A stretch of DNA of 64,000 nt, from contig OY482862.1 in assembly GCA_960531495.1 (NCBI GenBank), positions 9,555,155 through 9,619,154 of the forward strand, read 5' to 3'. The position numbers and the translations under genes are program-made. Origin of the DNA: Zeus faber. Lineage: Eukaryota > Chordata > Actinopteri > Zeiformes > Zeidae. Position 1 is the first letter of the stretch. Every line of letters begins with the position of its first letter. Positions 22,767 to 35,043 of this stretch are shown piece after piece. The notes beneath the pieces are model-generated. The model was not told where the DNA came from. It saw only the letters and a list, made by a program, of their open reading frames with translations, and did no database searches.

Positions 22767-23610
22767 TTAGCAAATGTCGGTGATGCGCCTCATGCTCATG
22801 AACCTCATGCCACCCATCATATCCCTGAAGCTCCTGTACTCTCCAGGCCTCATGTACATCATCCTGCCTCTGTACTGGGGCTGCTCGTACATCAGCCAGT
22901 GGCCGTCCATCACATTGCAGGACTGGCAGTCGGACATGCGGTAACGATCCTGGATGTTGTCGCAGTCGTCCATCAGCTCATTCATCTGGCCACCGAAGTT
23001 CTCCCTCTCGTAGATCCTCATCCTGAACTGGCCTCTGTGCTGTAAGGCAGTTAAAAAAAATGTCAGCATAGTCGTTGCCACAGTCCAATCAGCAAAGACA
23101 AGTAAGGTTAAGCCAGGCGTTGCAGACACTGACAGTTAAATGTTGTGCTGTGAGTGGGAGATGTGTCTTACGTGGGGGATCATTCTGCAGGACCGGATGG
23201 AGTCAAACATCATTCCCATGCTCATCATGCGCTGCATGTCGGAGTACTCGCCCCTCCTCATGAAGAACTGCTGGCCCATGAAGTTGGGACGCTCGTACAC
23301 CATGAAGCAGCCGCTCTCCACCCTGCAGGACTGACACCTGCTCAGGTAGGAGGACATGTCGGAGCAGTCGCTCATGCACTCATAGGAGCGGCCCTGGAAG
23401 TTCCTCTCCTCGTAGAAGGTGATCTGAAATGCAGGAAAGGTAGAAGTTGTTGGATCAAGATGTTCTATCAAAAATGCTACTCAGAAATTTAGGGTGTGTT
23501 TGAATAAGTTGAATCAAAATGACATTTCATAGTACTTACTATTACGTTTTAACACGTAGTATGTTTCAATTTACAAAAAGATTGAAGGCACTTTGCATTA
23601 CCTTGCCCAT
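22767..23610 (-). CDS. crygm2d: Gamma-M crystallin 8 (first - strand copy)
   Basis: Lens structural crystallin. CDS complement(join(22767..23039, 23172..23423, 23602..23610)), 177 aa. Exon 1 encodes M-G-K. Exon 2 is three codons longer than the norm, from extra Met-rich residues ([13 protein letters not shown]) in the fourth Greek-key loop, and ends in His rather than Met at the domain linker. Exon 3 is one codon shorter (RDMMGGMRF). It carries about 27 Met, the most in the cluster, and one Trp. Protein sequence is closest to + strand copies 1-5 despite its place in the - strand block, but its promoter is of the - strand type. The polyadenylation signal (AATAAA on the - strand) is at 22738-22743. 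Confidence 0.92.
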
Positions 23611-23679
23611 GATGGTGGTTTAGGTAGTTCCACAGTGGATGGTTCAACTTGCTCTGCCAACTCCTTGTTTCCACGGCCA

Positions 23680-23723
23680 TTTTATACAAAAGCCCGAGGG
23701 CCATGTTGTGTTGTTATTCAAAT
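23680..23723 (-). promoter_or_regulatory. - strand-type crystallin promoter (gene 8)
   Basis: TATAAAA on the - strand at 23680-23686 and ATTTGAATAACAA at 23711-23723. The element resembles a Sox plus octamer-like composite and recurs upstream of three other - strand genes. Confidence 0.7.
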
Positions 23724-23729
23724 GTGGAA

Positions 23730-25570
23730 AGCTGATGAATTAGCAGTATTACTTTTGCTGAACAGGGTCTTTACATGAATAGCAATGGTTTTCCATCCAT
23801 ACATTTCTGGCAGTGATGACCCCCATTGTCTATTATAAGCATAACCTTTGTTTTGAATACCATTCTCAATCAGAATGTTCTCTGCATATGGTCTGATCAC
23901 TGCCCTGGAAAGGACATGACATGGGGCCACTTACATATCTGTGGAAACCACGACAGATCCAGATGATCAAAAACACACAAATCGGTTAAACATGGTCATT
24001 TAAGCTTCAGTTAATATATGTTCCTTTAACTATTATAATCACCACATCGAATACAACATTTTAGTGAAGGGTTTACGGTTTTGTCTTGATTACATTGGGA
24101 TACAATACAAATTATTGATAGATTGATGGACCTAATTATGGATTCTTACCACTATTTTGAAATACCAAAGGATATAAACAAATCATCTGCATCACTTTAT
24201 TTGTGTATTTTACCATTTGGATGAGATGTAGAGCATTTCTAATGACTCCCGCCCTCCATTTAAGGAAACAGTGCTGCTTTAAGAGTGTTATATGTTATTA
24301 AAAACTTCACATTAATCTTATGATAAGCCCATCATGCCCATCTGTTCATTGTGCGAATATATTCGATGTTCTGGTGTAGGTAGGGTTCAATATACATATA
24401 CATATATACATTACTAATATACATATTTATAATTTACCTATATAAGGCAATGGGTAAATATAAAGTTTAGGCTAAGAAAAATATTATTAAAAAAACAATA
24501 CATTTAACTATGAAAAGAATGGTGGGACACATGTTGATGGTATGGATAATAATGGTGATGAAAATTACAATATTATATTAGTGTAGCTACCAGTGGAAAC
24601 CTTTACAATAGGTTATTGTGTATAATAAATAGAATTGTCAAAACATAATACTATAGTGAAACATCACTTCAATGAACTAACTCGATATAAACCGGAAAGA
24701 AATGACTCTATATAAATATGAAACATATTTTTCATTACGTATTCAGAATAGTTAAGTGTTCCCAATTCATAATAGTTTATTTATTCATAATTAATTCTTT
24801 ATTTTTATTCAAATTAAGTTAACTCACATAACATGGGAACTTAAAAGCCAAAGTTTGAGGTTGCAGCTTCTTATATTATATTATATTATATTATATTATA
24901 TTATTTTATATTATATTATATTATATTATATTATATTATATTATATTATATTATATTATATTATATTATATTGTATTATAAATGACTTGAAGAAGCTTCC
25001 ACTGTAAGCATTAGTTGAGATCAGTACTGTTCTGTATTCTCCAGCAGTTCAAATATTATCCTGAAGATTCGGATTTACAGAATAATTCATCAAATTATTG
25101 ACGTCTACCCCTTTACATCTCGATTTGTACTTATTTCCTTGAGATCACCAAAGAGTGGTACACACTTCTTTGATAGCTATCTTTTTGGCAATGGGTTTTG
25201 TCCTAACTGACGGAACTTCATAGTTTAAAGTGATGTGTTAATCTTCACAAAATGTTTAAAGAGGGTAAAGCGATGGATTGGAGATCATCAGACAAGGGGT
25301 GGAATTATGACCATATTGATGTATTTGTACACTTAAGATTACGTTTCTTTCCATCATTCTTTTAATGAAAGTGAATAATGAAAGTGCAATTGACAATGTG
25401 ATTGTGATTTCATACAGTATAAGAAGGTTTATATGTCACCATCTTATTTCATTCCACACATAAGCACCATTTGTAAAATGCCCTTATTTTTTCAATACAG
25501 TTGGAAAAGGATCAAAATCAGCTTGGACGATCCAAACAAAAAAGAAAAAAAGAATGCATTCACATAAGCG
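23730..25570. other. Intergenic, no gene seen
   Basis: AT-rich. It holds the TTATA pentanucleotide array. No coding frame is recognisable. Confidence 0.5.
24871..24980. repeat. (TTATA)n pentanucleotide array
   Basis: About 22 units of TTATA with two single-base variants (TTTTA and TTGTA). Confidence 0.93.
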
Positions 25571-25636
25571 TTTTAAAAATTCAACATCTTTAATAAACTA
25601 AACGGTAGGTATTTACAGTGAGCGTTTGCATCATGG

Positions 25637-26561
25637 CTAAAATTCGGTGACCCTTCTGAAGGAGCCGACGATGGCACAGGTGGCGCACCACTCGCGATAC
25701 CTCCTGTACTCCCCGGTTCTGAGGAAGTACTGTCGGCCTCGGTAGTTGGGGTACTCGTAGAAGATCCAGTAGCCATTCATAACGTTACAGGAGTAGACAT
25801 GTCGGTGGTGGAAACGGTCGGACACACAGGGACAGTCATCCATGAACTCCATCATGTGACCGCTGAAGTCGGCTTTCTCGTAGATGCGCATCCTATACGA
25901 GCCCCGGTACTGCGGGACCCAGAGAGAAAGCACCGTCACAATGGCATCTTTGTGGCACCCAAGGGTTAAGACAATCACAAGTGGGACATTTCCTTCTCTA
26001 CCTTGGACACCTCGTGTCAAGTCTTCTCCAAACATACAAAAAAATCAACGATGCATAAGTTTAGTCGTTTAATATGGGACACAAAGACACAGGTCATTTT
26101 CCAACGCAAAATGAGTGTCGGTTACCATCGGAATCATTCGACACGAGCGAATGCAGCTGCTGAAGCCCATCCATCTCTGGTAGTCCGGGTACTCTCCCCT
26201 CCTCATGAAGTACTGGTGGCCCATGTAGTTCGGTCGCTCATAGATCATGAAGCAGCCACTCTCCACCCGGATGGAGTTGCAGCGGCTGAAGTAGGAGTGA
26301 AGGTCCGTGCAGTCATTGCTGCACTCATAGCTCCGACCCTGGAAGTTCCTGTCCTCGTAAAAGATAATCTGTAAAAAGTAAAAAAGAGAACGGCAATACG
26401 CTATATAAAATAATGATACATTAAAAAAAAAAAACAATTTCACAACAAGAAGAAAATATAAATTATTAAAATATGAGCAGATGGGAATCAGATGAGGTTT
26501 GTGGCAACGTTTCTAATTATTTTTACCACGAGAGCGAAAAAGAAGCACTTACCTTGCCCAT
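25637..26561 (-). CDS. Gamma-crystallin 9, gamma-S-like composition
   Basis: Lens crystallin of the beta/gamma family. CDS complement(join(25637..25909, 26126..26368, 26553..26561)), 174 aa. Exon 1 encodes M-G-K. The N-terminal domain has [12 protein letters not shown] and PDYQRWMGF, as in gamma-S and gamma-N type proteins. Exon 3 begins [20 protein letters not shown] and ends FRRVTEF. It has three Trp (QRW, YWIFY, REWC) and about 12 Met, so it lies between the Met-rich gamma-M copies and the gamma-S-like gene at 36100. On the - strand ATTAAA, not AATAAA, is the nearest polyadenylation-like signal (about 25588-25593). Assignment within the fish gamma subfamilies needs a tree. Confidence 0.9.
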
Positions 26562-26598
26562 GGTCTCCGTTGGAGAGATTCCACATGTTTTCAGTGCT

Positions 26599-26640
26599 TT
26601 TTATACTGCCTCTTGACAAACAAAGTATTGTTATTCAAAT
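26599..26640 (-). promoter_or_regulatory. - strand-type crystallin promoter (gene 9)
   Basis: TATAAAA (- strand) at 26599-26605. ATTTGAATAACAAT at 26627-26640, the best copy of the shared element: read on the + strand, ATTGTTATTCAAAT differs by one base from the Sox-octamer composite ATTGTTATGCAAAT. Confidence 0.75.
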
Positions 26641-26644
26641 GCTC

Positions 26645-28600
26645 CCAGAGTTCTAATTGAAGGCTACTGGCACATGTTTACCTTTTTGTCAGAGCACAAC
26701 ATTGGGTCGGAAATATGGATTTGAATTTGAAAAAAAAAAAGATAAATAATTAACCGGTTTAGTGTTTTGACACGCATGGACAAAGGAAAAGACTAGTATG
26801 GTATCCACACATCCGATGGACAAAGGCTACAGAACAATATAGAACAGCCCTTTCGCATTAAATATGTTGCGTAACAGAGCAGGAAGCCATTCAGCCTCCC
26901 CACTGCAATGTATTAGGAGCCCTACTGTATGCAAATAAGTACTGTAAGTGTACACAAAACTATTAACCTCTATACCACATCCAATCTATAGAATTTTGTC
27001 GTGATTCGGATAGGAGATGGCGGACAATAAATGACATTGGAAGCAAACTATAACATCAACGTCTCCCATTGCCTGAATCTAAATCTCTCAGTGGACAACA
27101 TAGCCCAGGGCTGTGTGTCCCAGCGGGCGACAGTTGTGTCTCAGTGGACTACAATTCCCTTGCTCTCGTAGGGCCGTAGGGTTGTATTGCACATGAATAA
27201 TTCTGCAATCCGAGTTTCAGTATAAGCCAAGTATGATATAAGCGACGCTTATGTCATTTTGTTATATATATAGTGTTAATAATAGTATTAAAAATAGGAG
27301 AGTTCACTAAAGTGAGATACAGGATGGTTTAGTTCTGGTTGTTTATTTTCTCTTTCAATAATGATAGATTATGTCATGATTTTGACACTGTATAGCTTTG
27401 AATTGTACAGCTTTGCTGTGCCTTTCAACAAAATTCTGACACCATATGGCCACTCATAGAGATTTGGGATGACCGATACAGAATGAACAAGATCATTTCA
27501 ATACCCCTCCTGAAATTATGTGTTTTGTCCAAAATAAAAGCTGGTGGATTGTAATTACTATTTATTTGCTAAACAGACCATGATGCGTCATTTAAAAACT
27601 GCGAAACTCATCCTAGTTTTAGGTTGTATGTGAAAAATGTATGAAGTATTTATTAAGTGTTAAAAACCTACCGATTATTTGTTTTTAAAACAACCTCTAA
27701 CATGAAATGAATAACTCAAATATCTCAAATGTATTTAGACATAACAATAAAAATTATCTGAATTTCCCGTAAAAATGACAAGACATGACATTTATAATAT
27801 GTTTACATGTCATAAATTCTTGGAATCAAATAAACGGAAATATATTTTAATTATTATTATTATGATAATAATAATAATAATAATAATAATTGTTATTATT
27901 ATTAATAATATTAATAAACTATAACGAAGTTATTCAATAAAATGTTTCAATATTCCATATTATTACATTGAATTGTGTGTTGAGTGGTGAAGATAAGTAA
28001 GAGTTACCATGTTATTGCACATTAAAGGCATGAACACAAGAGAGTCACATACTATTGCATTATAAAAATATTATAAACTTGGACACATATACAGTATCAT
28101 ATAGATATTCCGACCTTTACAAAATCAAAATAATATGCAGGGCATTTAACAATATATTCTAGAAGTAATGTATGCCTTGAATGGTTTATTGAATCTATTT
28201 ATTCATAATCTATCATTGCGTCATGTTTATTTTCTATTAATTTATATTAATTATTGTGGTTTTCTTTCGATTACGGACCCAAACATAGAAGAGATGAGGC
28301 TATGATGTAAGAGACAACCACAAGCTATACTACACTTTCTTTAGTAAACTCCCTATTCGCTTTCCTCTCGAGAAATATATGTTTCATTTACCTGTCGTAC
28401 TAAAAAAAATTATCATTAGGTGAGTTAATGAAAAGACTTTTCACATCGGGGCGGGAGAGTGGGAGAGTTTTTTTGGTCACAAAACTGCAGCTAGTCAGTT
28501 GATTCATGGAATTCATTGATTGAGATTCATACCTCCACACAAGTCTTTGATTGGCAATGAGTATTTATTGGTGAAGTTGGCACAGTGGTTTAAAATAAAA
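26645..28600. other. Intergenic, no gene seen
   Basis: AT-rich, with an (AAT)n-like stretch near 27850-27915. Nothing recognisable. Confidence 0.5.
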
Positions 28601-28615
28601 ACATCGGGCTTGACG

Positions 28616-29394
28616 TTAGTTAGAATCAGTGATTCTCCTGAGGGATCCCACCCTGGGACTGACGCCACCCCAGTCGCTGTATCTCCTGTACTCTCCGGGC
28701 CTCAGGTAGTAAACCCTGCCCTTGTAGTTGGGCTGGTCGTACATCAGCCAGTGGCCGTCCATCACGTTGCAGGAGTTGATGTCGGACATGCGGAAGCGGT
28801 CCTGAACGTTGGGGCAGTCGTCGGACAGCTCCTGCATCTGGCCCCCCAGGTCGGAGCGCTCGTAGAGCCTCAGCCTGTAGGAGCCTCGGTGCTGGCAGGA
28901 CACGAAGGACAAATTGCAGGATCAGATCAGTAGACGTCATTCTTGATATGGCAAATGCTTGCTTTAAATCGCAACAGCTTTAGAGGTCTAACACTGTGGA
29001 TGAAGACTATTTGTAGAAATTTTCATGAGAAGCTATGTGTCCCTGTGGGGTTATTGCCATTTCCTCTCTTGCCCTCTACCATAACATTGAACGTCTACGT
29101 TGGTTTCGACGTCTCTTCCACTTACCGTGGGGATCATGCGGCACGATCTGACGCAGTCATTGATGCCAATCATGCGCTGGTTGTCAGAGTACTCCCCCCT
29201 CCTCAGGTAGTACTGGTTCCCCATGTAGTTGGGCCTCTCATAGACGATGAAGCAGCCGCTCTCCACCCGGATGGAGTTGCAGCGGTTGAAGTAGGAGTGC
29301 AGGTCGGCACAGTCACTGCTGCACTCATGGGAGCGCCCCTGGAAGTTCCTGTCCTCGTAGAAGATGATCTGCGACGGAAATCATCGTGCACACG

Positions 29395-29457
<63 letters not shown>

Positions 29458-29708
29458 GCACGCACGCACACACACAGCCACAAACAAATACACTGGAAAT
29501 GTAGTTTGGCTACAATACAAAGAATAACAGAGATGTATCCCGGTGGTCTAGCCTTATAAAGATGTTAACTAGAAGACCATAGATGATCAATAAATGAAAA
29601 TCGGAACATAAAAAAAATGTAGATAGTATTGCCGAAATGTAAAAAAAAAAAAGCACACATTAAGCTTAAGCGGGAAAATTAAACAACGTTCACCTTCCCC
29701 ATGGTCAT
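28616..29708 (-). CDS. Gamma-crystallin 10
   Basis: Lens crystallin. CDS complement(join(28616..28891, 29126..29368, 29694..29708)), 177 aa. Exon 1 encodes M-T-M-G-K. The N-terminal domain contains [18 protein letters not shown] and ends RSCRMIPT. The C-terminal domain starts [19 protein letters not shown] and ends Thr-Asp-Ser-Asn. Two Trp (GHWLMY, SDWGG) and about 9 Met, so it is much less Met-rich than copies 1-8. Intron 1 holds a (CA)n tract of about 75 bases (29403-29478) placed just upstream of the exon 2 acceptor. Both Greek-key domains are full length. Confidence 0.92.
29403..29478. repeat. (CA)n microsatellite in crystallin 10 intron 1
   Basis: CA repeats with a short CACG part at the distal end. 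On the transcribed strand this is a TG tract ending about 35 bases before the exon 2 acceptor. Confidence 0.93.
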
Positions 29709-29762
29709 GTTGGCATCAGGCGGTATGACTGCTCAATGCTGTCTCTCAGCCAAGCCACTGTC

Positions 29763-29829
29763 TTTTATAAAAAAAAAGAAAGAAAGGGCAGCTGTGTGAT
29801 TGCACAGCATAAAGTATTGTCATTCAAAT
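29763..29829 (-). promoter_or_regulatory. - strand-type crystallin promoter (gene 10)
   Basis: TATAAAA (- strand) at 29763-29769 and ATTTGAATGACAAT at 29816-29829. A purine-rich A/G run separates them, so the gap is about 25 bases wider than in genes 8 and 9. Confidence 0.65.
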
Positions 29830-29834
29830 CGATC

Positions 29835-30560
29835 CCTCGCAGTCGTGATGGATCAGGAGTGTGTGTGTGTGTGTGGGGGTGGGTGGGGGGTGGGGGGGTG
29901 CGTGGCTGGGAAAAATCTGTTTATGTGTAGATGGCCCTTAGTGTGTAACAAGTTATTGTTTTTTTCCCACGTTCATCACAATTCCCCCACTGATACGCCC
30001 TACTGGACAGATACAGGACGCACTGGACTGTATCAGCAAATACTGATACTCTGATCAAGGTGACATGTTGGCATGTCGGACACATGATAGAGACATAGTA
30101 TAGAGTAGAGTATAAACCGCATGTGTACTTGCAATCGGACTCCTGTATCTTTTTGTCTTTTTAAATTGACATTTCCATACACAAGATATGGCCGTATAAT
30201 TTAATCAGATACTGAATGCACAGCAATCCGTCTGCCAATCATATCCACTGCATTGGTCCATTGCAAACCAACGGCCGCATTACTCACGCATTACGGCTGA
30301 ATGGACGACCACGATTCCCATTTTCTGATATGTTTATTGTGGCTCTGGGTGTTTGGTAAAGACAAGAGCGGGGGGAAAACAGCCATTTGCTTTCAACGAC
30401 GGCCAAGTCTTATTGGTGGAAGAATAACCGAAAAAACAGAGATACCACAGTCAATCTCTGTTTTTTGTCTAGATAATCTTTATGTAATTGTTTGCCATTG
30501 AGTGTGAGGCTTTTTAAATGTTTTGAAATCATCTTTGTACAAATGATCATCTGAAAAGAG
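29835..30560. other. Intergenic, no gene seen
   Basis: Includes a GT- and G-rich stretch (about 29857-29900). The rest is unremarkable. Confidence 0.45.
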
Positions 30561-30576
30561 AAAGCTGCGCCGTGCT

Positions 30577-31400
30577 TTAATAGTCCATGATGCGTCTGAT
30601 GGAGCCGACCCTGGTGCTCCTGCCATCACCAATCGCTGAATGGGTCGTACTCGCCGGGCCTGAACAGGCACATCCTGCCGCGGTGGTTTGGGTGCTCATA
30701 GAAGAGCCAATGCTGTCTTTTACTCTGCAGGAGAAGATGTCGTTCATGTGCAAGTGGTCCATGACACTGACAGCCGTCCGCCAGGTCCATCACCTGACCT
30801 CCGAACTCTATCTGCTCGTAGAGACACACGTTGAAGGAATAGGGTTCCTGGTTTTTCGACAGGAGGAAGGGAGGTCCTTGCGCCCTGTCACAGCCGTGAA
30901 TCTGATTCACTGCAAATGATTCGTATGGTGGTAACTGTATGTTTTCGTGGCACATGTTTTCACAAACAAACAACAGGAAATCAGGAAAGACAGATTAAAG
31001 ATACGTACATGCTCGTCCTGCCACAATGTCATGTCATTATATCCTATATCATGCCAAGTTGGGTTTTAGCTATTGCTACAAGAATTGTAGACACAGCTAT
31101 TTATTCTTGACAATTGACAATTTAAAATTAACTTTTTGGGTTTGCCCAAGAAACGGAGCTCACCATGGCGACGAGACAGCAGAAGTTGATGGAGTCGTTG
31201 AGACCCATCTGGCATTGGTAGTCTGGGTAGTCTCCCTTCCTCAGGAAGTACTGATTCCCCCTGTACTTGGGTCTCTCAGGAAGCAGCTGCTCTCCACCCG
31301 GACAGAGTGGCAGTAGCTGAAGTGGCACGGCAGGTCTTTGCAGTCGGAGTGCCACACAAAGTGGCACCCGCAAAAGTTGTCCTCCCTCGTAGAAAATAAT
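30577..31400 (-). pseudogene. Gamma-crystallin pseudogene
   Basis: Two decayed crystallin exons in the right order. The exon 2 relic (31164..31400) reads Phe-Tyr-Glu, then shifts frame by one base to DNFCGCHFVWHSDCKDL and HSVRVESSCF, then loses about 8 bases where the Val-Tyr-Glu part should be and resumes with RPKYRGNQYFLRKGDYPDYQ. The exon 3 relic (about 30577..30847) reads CLYEQIEFGGQVMDLADGCQ, then shifts more than once before HWLFYEHPNHRGRMC and GSIRRIMDY. No ATG-Gly-Lys exon was found upstream; the next sequence (from about 31450) is a Tc1 element with a LINE inside it. The remnants resemble genes 9-11 more than the Met-rich copies. Confidence 0.87.
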
Positions 31401-31449
31401 CTTGGGAAACACGAAAACGAACTGTTGTTCAGTGTTCCCACCCGCCACA

Positions 31450-31890
31450 CACACGGATCAGCCGCAACATTAAAACCACCACTAATACTGGGCAGACTGC
31501 AGCGTGTCATTCGCTCTGCTGAGAAGGTAATTGGCTGCATTCTGCCACCTCTCCAGGACCTGTACGCCTCCAGGACCCTGAGGCGTGCAGGTAAGATTGT
31601 GGCTGACCCCTCCCACCCTGGACACAAACTGTTTGAAACACTTCCCTCTGGCAGGAGGCTGCGGTCCAACAAGGCCAAAACCTCTCGCCAAAGTTTCTTC
31701 CCGTCTGCAACCGGCCTCATCAACAAGGGCCCCCCCCGCCCATTACACCTTAAACTGAATGAGTATGTCAATGCGTTACATTAACCTACATTCCTCATTC
31801 TTCTGGACCTTATCCGTGAACATTGCACATACTGTTAAACTTTAGACAGAACATGTTCACATTCCTACACAACCTGTACAGCTTTATTAA

Positions 31891-31953
<63 letters not shown>

Positions 31954-32922
31954 AAAAATAAATAAACAGCCTTATTTTACATATTCTTATATATTTCACT
32001 AGTATTTTACTTGTGTTTCATGTATGCACCGAACACCAAGACAAATTCCTTGTTTGTGTAAACTTACTTGGCAATAAAGACTATTCTGATTCTGATTCTG
32101 ATTCTGATTCTGATTCTGATTCTGATTCTGAATACTGTAGCCACTAATATTCTGTAGCTCCCCCTTGTGCTGCAGCTCTGACCCACTGAGGCATGGACTC
32201 CACAAGACCTCTGAAGGTGTCCTGTGGTATCTGGCACCAAGACGTTAGCAGCAGATCCTTGAAGTCCTGTAAGTTGTGAGGTGGGGCCCCCATGGATCAG
32301 GCTTGTTGTTCCAGCACATCCCACAGATGCTCCATCGGAGAGGATGCTAATCCCGGTCATCCACATGATGTAGAAGAAAACGTGAATCATCAGACCAGGC
32401 CACCTTCTTCCACTGCTCCATGGTCCATTTCTCATGCTCACATGTCAATTGTGGGCGCTTTTGGCGTTGGACAGGGGTCAGCATGGGCACTCTGATCGGT
32501 CTGTGGCTACACAGTGTATTCTGACACCTTTCTTTCACAGTATTTACTTTGTGCTACAGTCACTCGCTTGTGGAATCGGATCAAATGTGCTAGCCTTCAC
32601 ATCAATGAGCCTTGCCGGTTGTCCTTCCTTGGACCCCATTTGGTAGGTACTAACCACTGCATACCTGGAACATCCCACAAGAGCTGCTGTTTTGGAGATG
32701 CTCTGACCCAGTCGTCTAGCCATCACTATTTGGCCCTTGTCAAAGTTGCTCAGATCCTTACGCTTGCCCATTTTTCCTGCTTCCAAAACATCAACTTCAA
32801 GAACTGACTCTTCACTTGCTGCCTAATATATCCCACCCCTTGACAGGTGCCATTGGAACAAGATGATTTATGTTATTCACTTCACTTGTCAGTGATTTTA
32901 ATGTCGTCGCTGATCAGTGTAC
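31450..32922 (-). mobile_element. Decayed Tc1/mariner element, split by a LINE
   Basis: Inverted ends are visible: GATCAGCCGCAACATTAAAA near 31456, and on the - strand GATCAGCGACGACATTAAAA from about 32917. Between them the - strand encodes fragments of a Tc1-like transposase: [20 protein letters not shown] (N-terminal helix-turn-helix region, 32544-32786), HRPIRVPMLTPVQRQKR and KVAWSDDSRF (catalytic region with DD, about 32350-32520), then ASVGQSCSTRG near the C-terminus. Frameshifts make it inactive. A related copy begins at about 63518. Confidence 0.85.
31491..32130 (+). mobile_element. L2/Maui-like LINE 3' fragment nested in Tc1
   Basis: A 640-bp insert flanked by AATACTG on both sides (31484-31490 and 32131-32137), a 7-bp target duplication. 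It encodes the C-terminal end of a LINE protein (RLQRVIRSAEKVIGCILPPL, HPGHKLFETLPSGRRLRSNK, SFFPSATGLIN), then a 3' UTR with an (AT)n tract (about 31893-31950), then AATAAAGACT and a (GATTCT)n tail. It is 5'-truncated, as is usual for LINE insertions. Confidence 0.88.
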
Positions 32923-34020
32923 ATAGAGAATGTGAAATGCAGACTGTGCATGTGTCATTCATATTGTAATACCCAGGAATCTTTTGAGTTTGTACCACTG
33001 TGCCACCCGAAAGAGAAGGTTAAAGGCATGTTTTTCAAGTGTGGGAGCTTGTATATTGTTTGTGAACGCTGGTCTGGCCTTTTATTATGAGCTTGAAAAA
33101 ACAAGAGGTTTATTTCCAATATTTCTGTTTTTGTGCAAATATATGTTTTGCTGGTCGAAGTGTCAAGCAAACCCACTCATCCATTTATAATATCAATGCC
33201 CAGAAAGAAACTGCTCATAACTGCTATTATTAGTACTTAAATCAAGATCTTATCAAACAGCTGGTCACCATTTTATACAGTATTGTGTCCATATTGTATT
33301 TCTCGCTAACTATTTCTTTCTTATAGAAATAAATAAATAAACACAACATTTTTAGATCCCGATTGTTGCTGTGTCAGTAACTCCATCAAGATCAGAATGG
33401 CATATGGTGCTATATTATAATCGATACAAAATGTACATTATATTCAGAATATCGAGCCTATTTTCAGTGTTTAATGACTAATGATAGTATTTAGGATTGA
33501 TAAAATGTATATTATTTTAACCCTTAGTGGATACACTGCAACCTCTAAGTGCGGCATACATATTATGCTGCCCTCTGCTGGATTTGTCCAGCGATGGAAT
33601 ATTTTTTGTCGCTGTTCAGCAACAAAAATATAGATATTATTATTTTTTATTATTATATATTATTTCTGATGTGAATTTTTTTATCCAAAATGTTGTACAC
33701 CAATAGACTATTCTTTGTTAATCCATGAATTGCAAGTGAAAGTTATGAAAGAGATAAAAAGTGAACCAAGGTTGTCTACCATGTTTTTTGAGTGTTAATT
33801 GAGGACACTGGAGCCTGGGTGTGGTCAGTGTCAGCACAGCTAGAACTTTATTCAAGCCTCTGATCAGAGCGAGGACGTCGGGCAACGACCTCGTCACGCC
33901 TGCGCCGGAGAAGGTGCCCTCCAAGCGCATGGAGCAAGAACAAAACGGAATACACTCGAGCACTGACATCATTTTATTCAGCGTGTGGAACAGGGCAAAG
34001 AGGAGACATTTCACAAGAAC
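32923..34020. other. Intergenic, no gene seen
   Basis: AT-rich, with no recognisable coding sequence. It lies between the Tc1 element and the 3' end of crystallin 11. Confidence 0.45.
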
Positions 34021-34030
34021 CGTTCTGTCT

Positions 34031-34994
34031 TTAGAGATCCATGATGCGCCTGATGGAGCTGATCCTGGGGTTCATGCCTCCCCAGTCGCTGTACCTCCTG
34101 TACTCGCCGGGCTTCACGTAGTAGTGGCGCCCCTTGTAGTGGGGCTGATCGTACATCAGCCAGTGACCGTCCATCACGTTGCATGAGTTGAAGTCCGACA
34201 TGTGGTAGCGGTCCATCAGGTTGGGGCAGTCGTCCATCAGCTCGGTCATCTGGCCGCCCATGTCAGAGCGCTCGTACAGCCTCATCCTGAAGTTGCCACG
34301 GTGCTGTCGTGGAGACAAGGGGGTGGATTTCAGACTGACACCTTAGAAAATACCTAGTCATTCTGAGGAAAAAGTGGTTTCACTCACTATGTATGCCTGA
34401 GAAATGTACTATTCGGGTCAAATATTGTGGTCAAAATTAAATGGGAATGTTCGATAAGCTAGAGTAAGTTGGAGAGAATTGCTTATGAAATAGTAAATTT
34501 CCAACATTTTTATGACATATACCTTTCATAAAAGGCGAACAATAGCGTCTGTCTCTCTGGACCTTACCATGGGGATCATGCGACAGGACCTGACGCAGTC
34601 GCTCATGCCCATCATGCGCATGTAGTCGGAGTACTCGCCCCTCCTGGTGAAGAACTGGTTCCCCATGAAGTTGGGGCGGTCGTAGATCATGAACATGCCG
34701 CTCTCCACCCTGATGGACTGGCAGCGGTTGAACATGGAGTGCAGGTCGGCGCAGTCGCTCATGCACTCATAGTGGCGGCCGCCAAAGTTTTTGTCCTCGT
34801 AGAAGATGATCTGATGGAAGGGAGAGAGAAGGCATTCTCATTGGGCATAGAAGGCAAACATTTAGATGATCCTGTTTCCATCACTGATTTCTAGCTTAAT
34901 ACACATCTACTACAGAGCTGTGTACACTGCGCTCTATAAAGTTTATCGTTTTACTATTGTAAAAATGGATTTGAAGACCAACCTTGCCCATCAT
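34031..34994 (-). CDS. Gamma-M-like crystallin 11
   Basis: Lens crystallin. CDS complement(join(34031..34303, 34568..34810, 34983..34994)), 175 aa. Exon 1 encodes M-M-G-K. The N-terminal domain differs from the others at [14 protein letters not shown] (Gly for Gln and His for Ser) and has a Met in [11 protein letters not shown] where paralogues have Cys. The C-terminal domain starts [19 protein letters not shown] and ends Ile-Met-Asp-Leu. About 23 Met and two Trp (GHWLMY, SDWGG), so it combines gamma-M-like methionine content with an extra Trp. The intron 1 donor is GTTGGT rather than the usual GTAAGT type. Confidence 0.92.
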
Positions 34995-35043
34995 GGCTGC
35001 TGCTGCTGTTTGCTGTGCTTGCCACCGATGTGAGGGCGTCATC

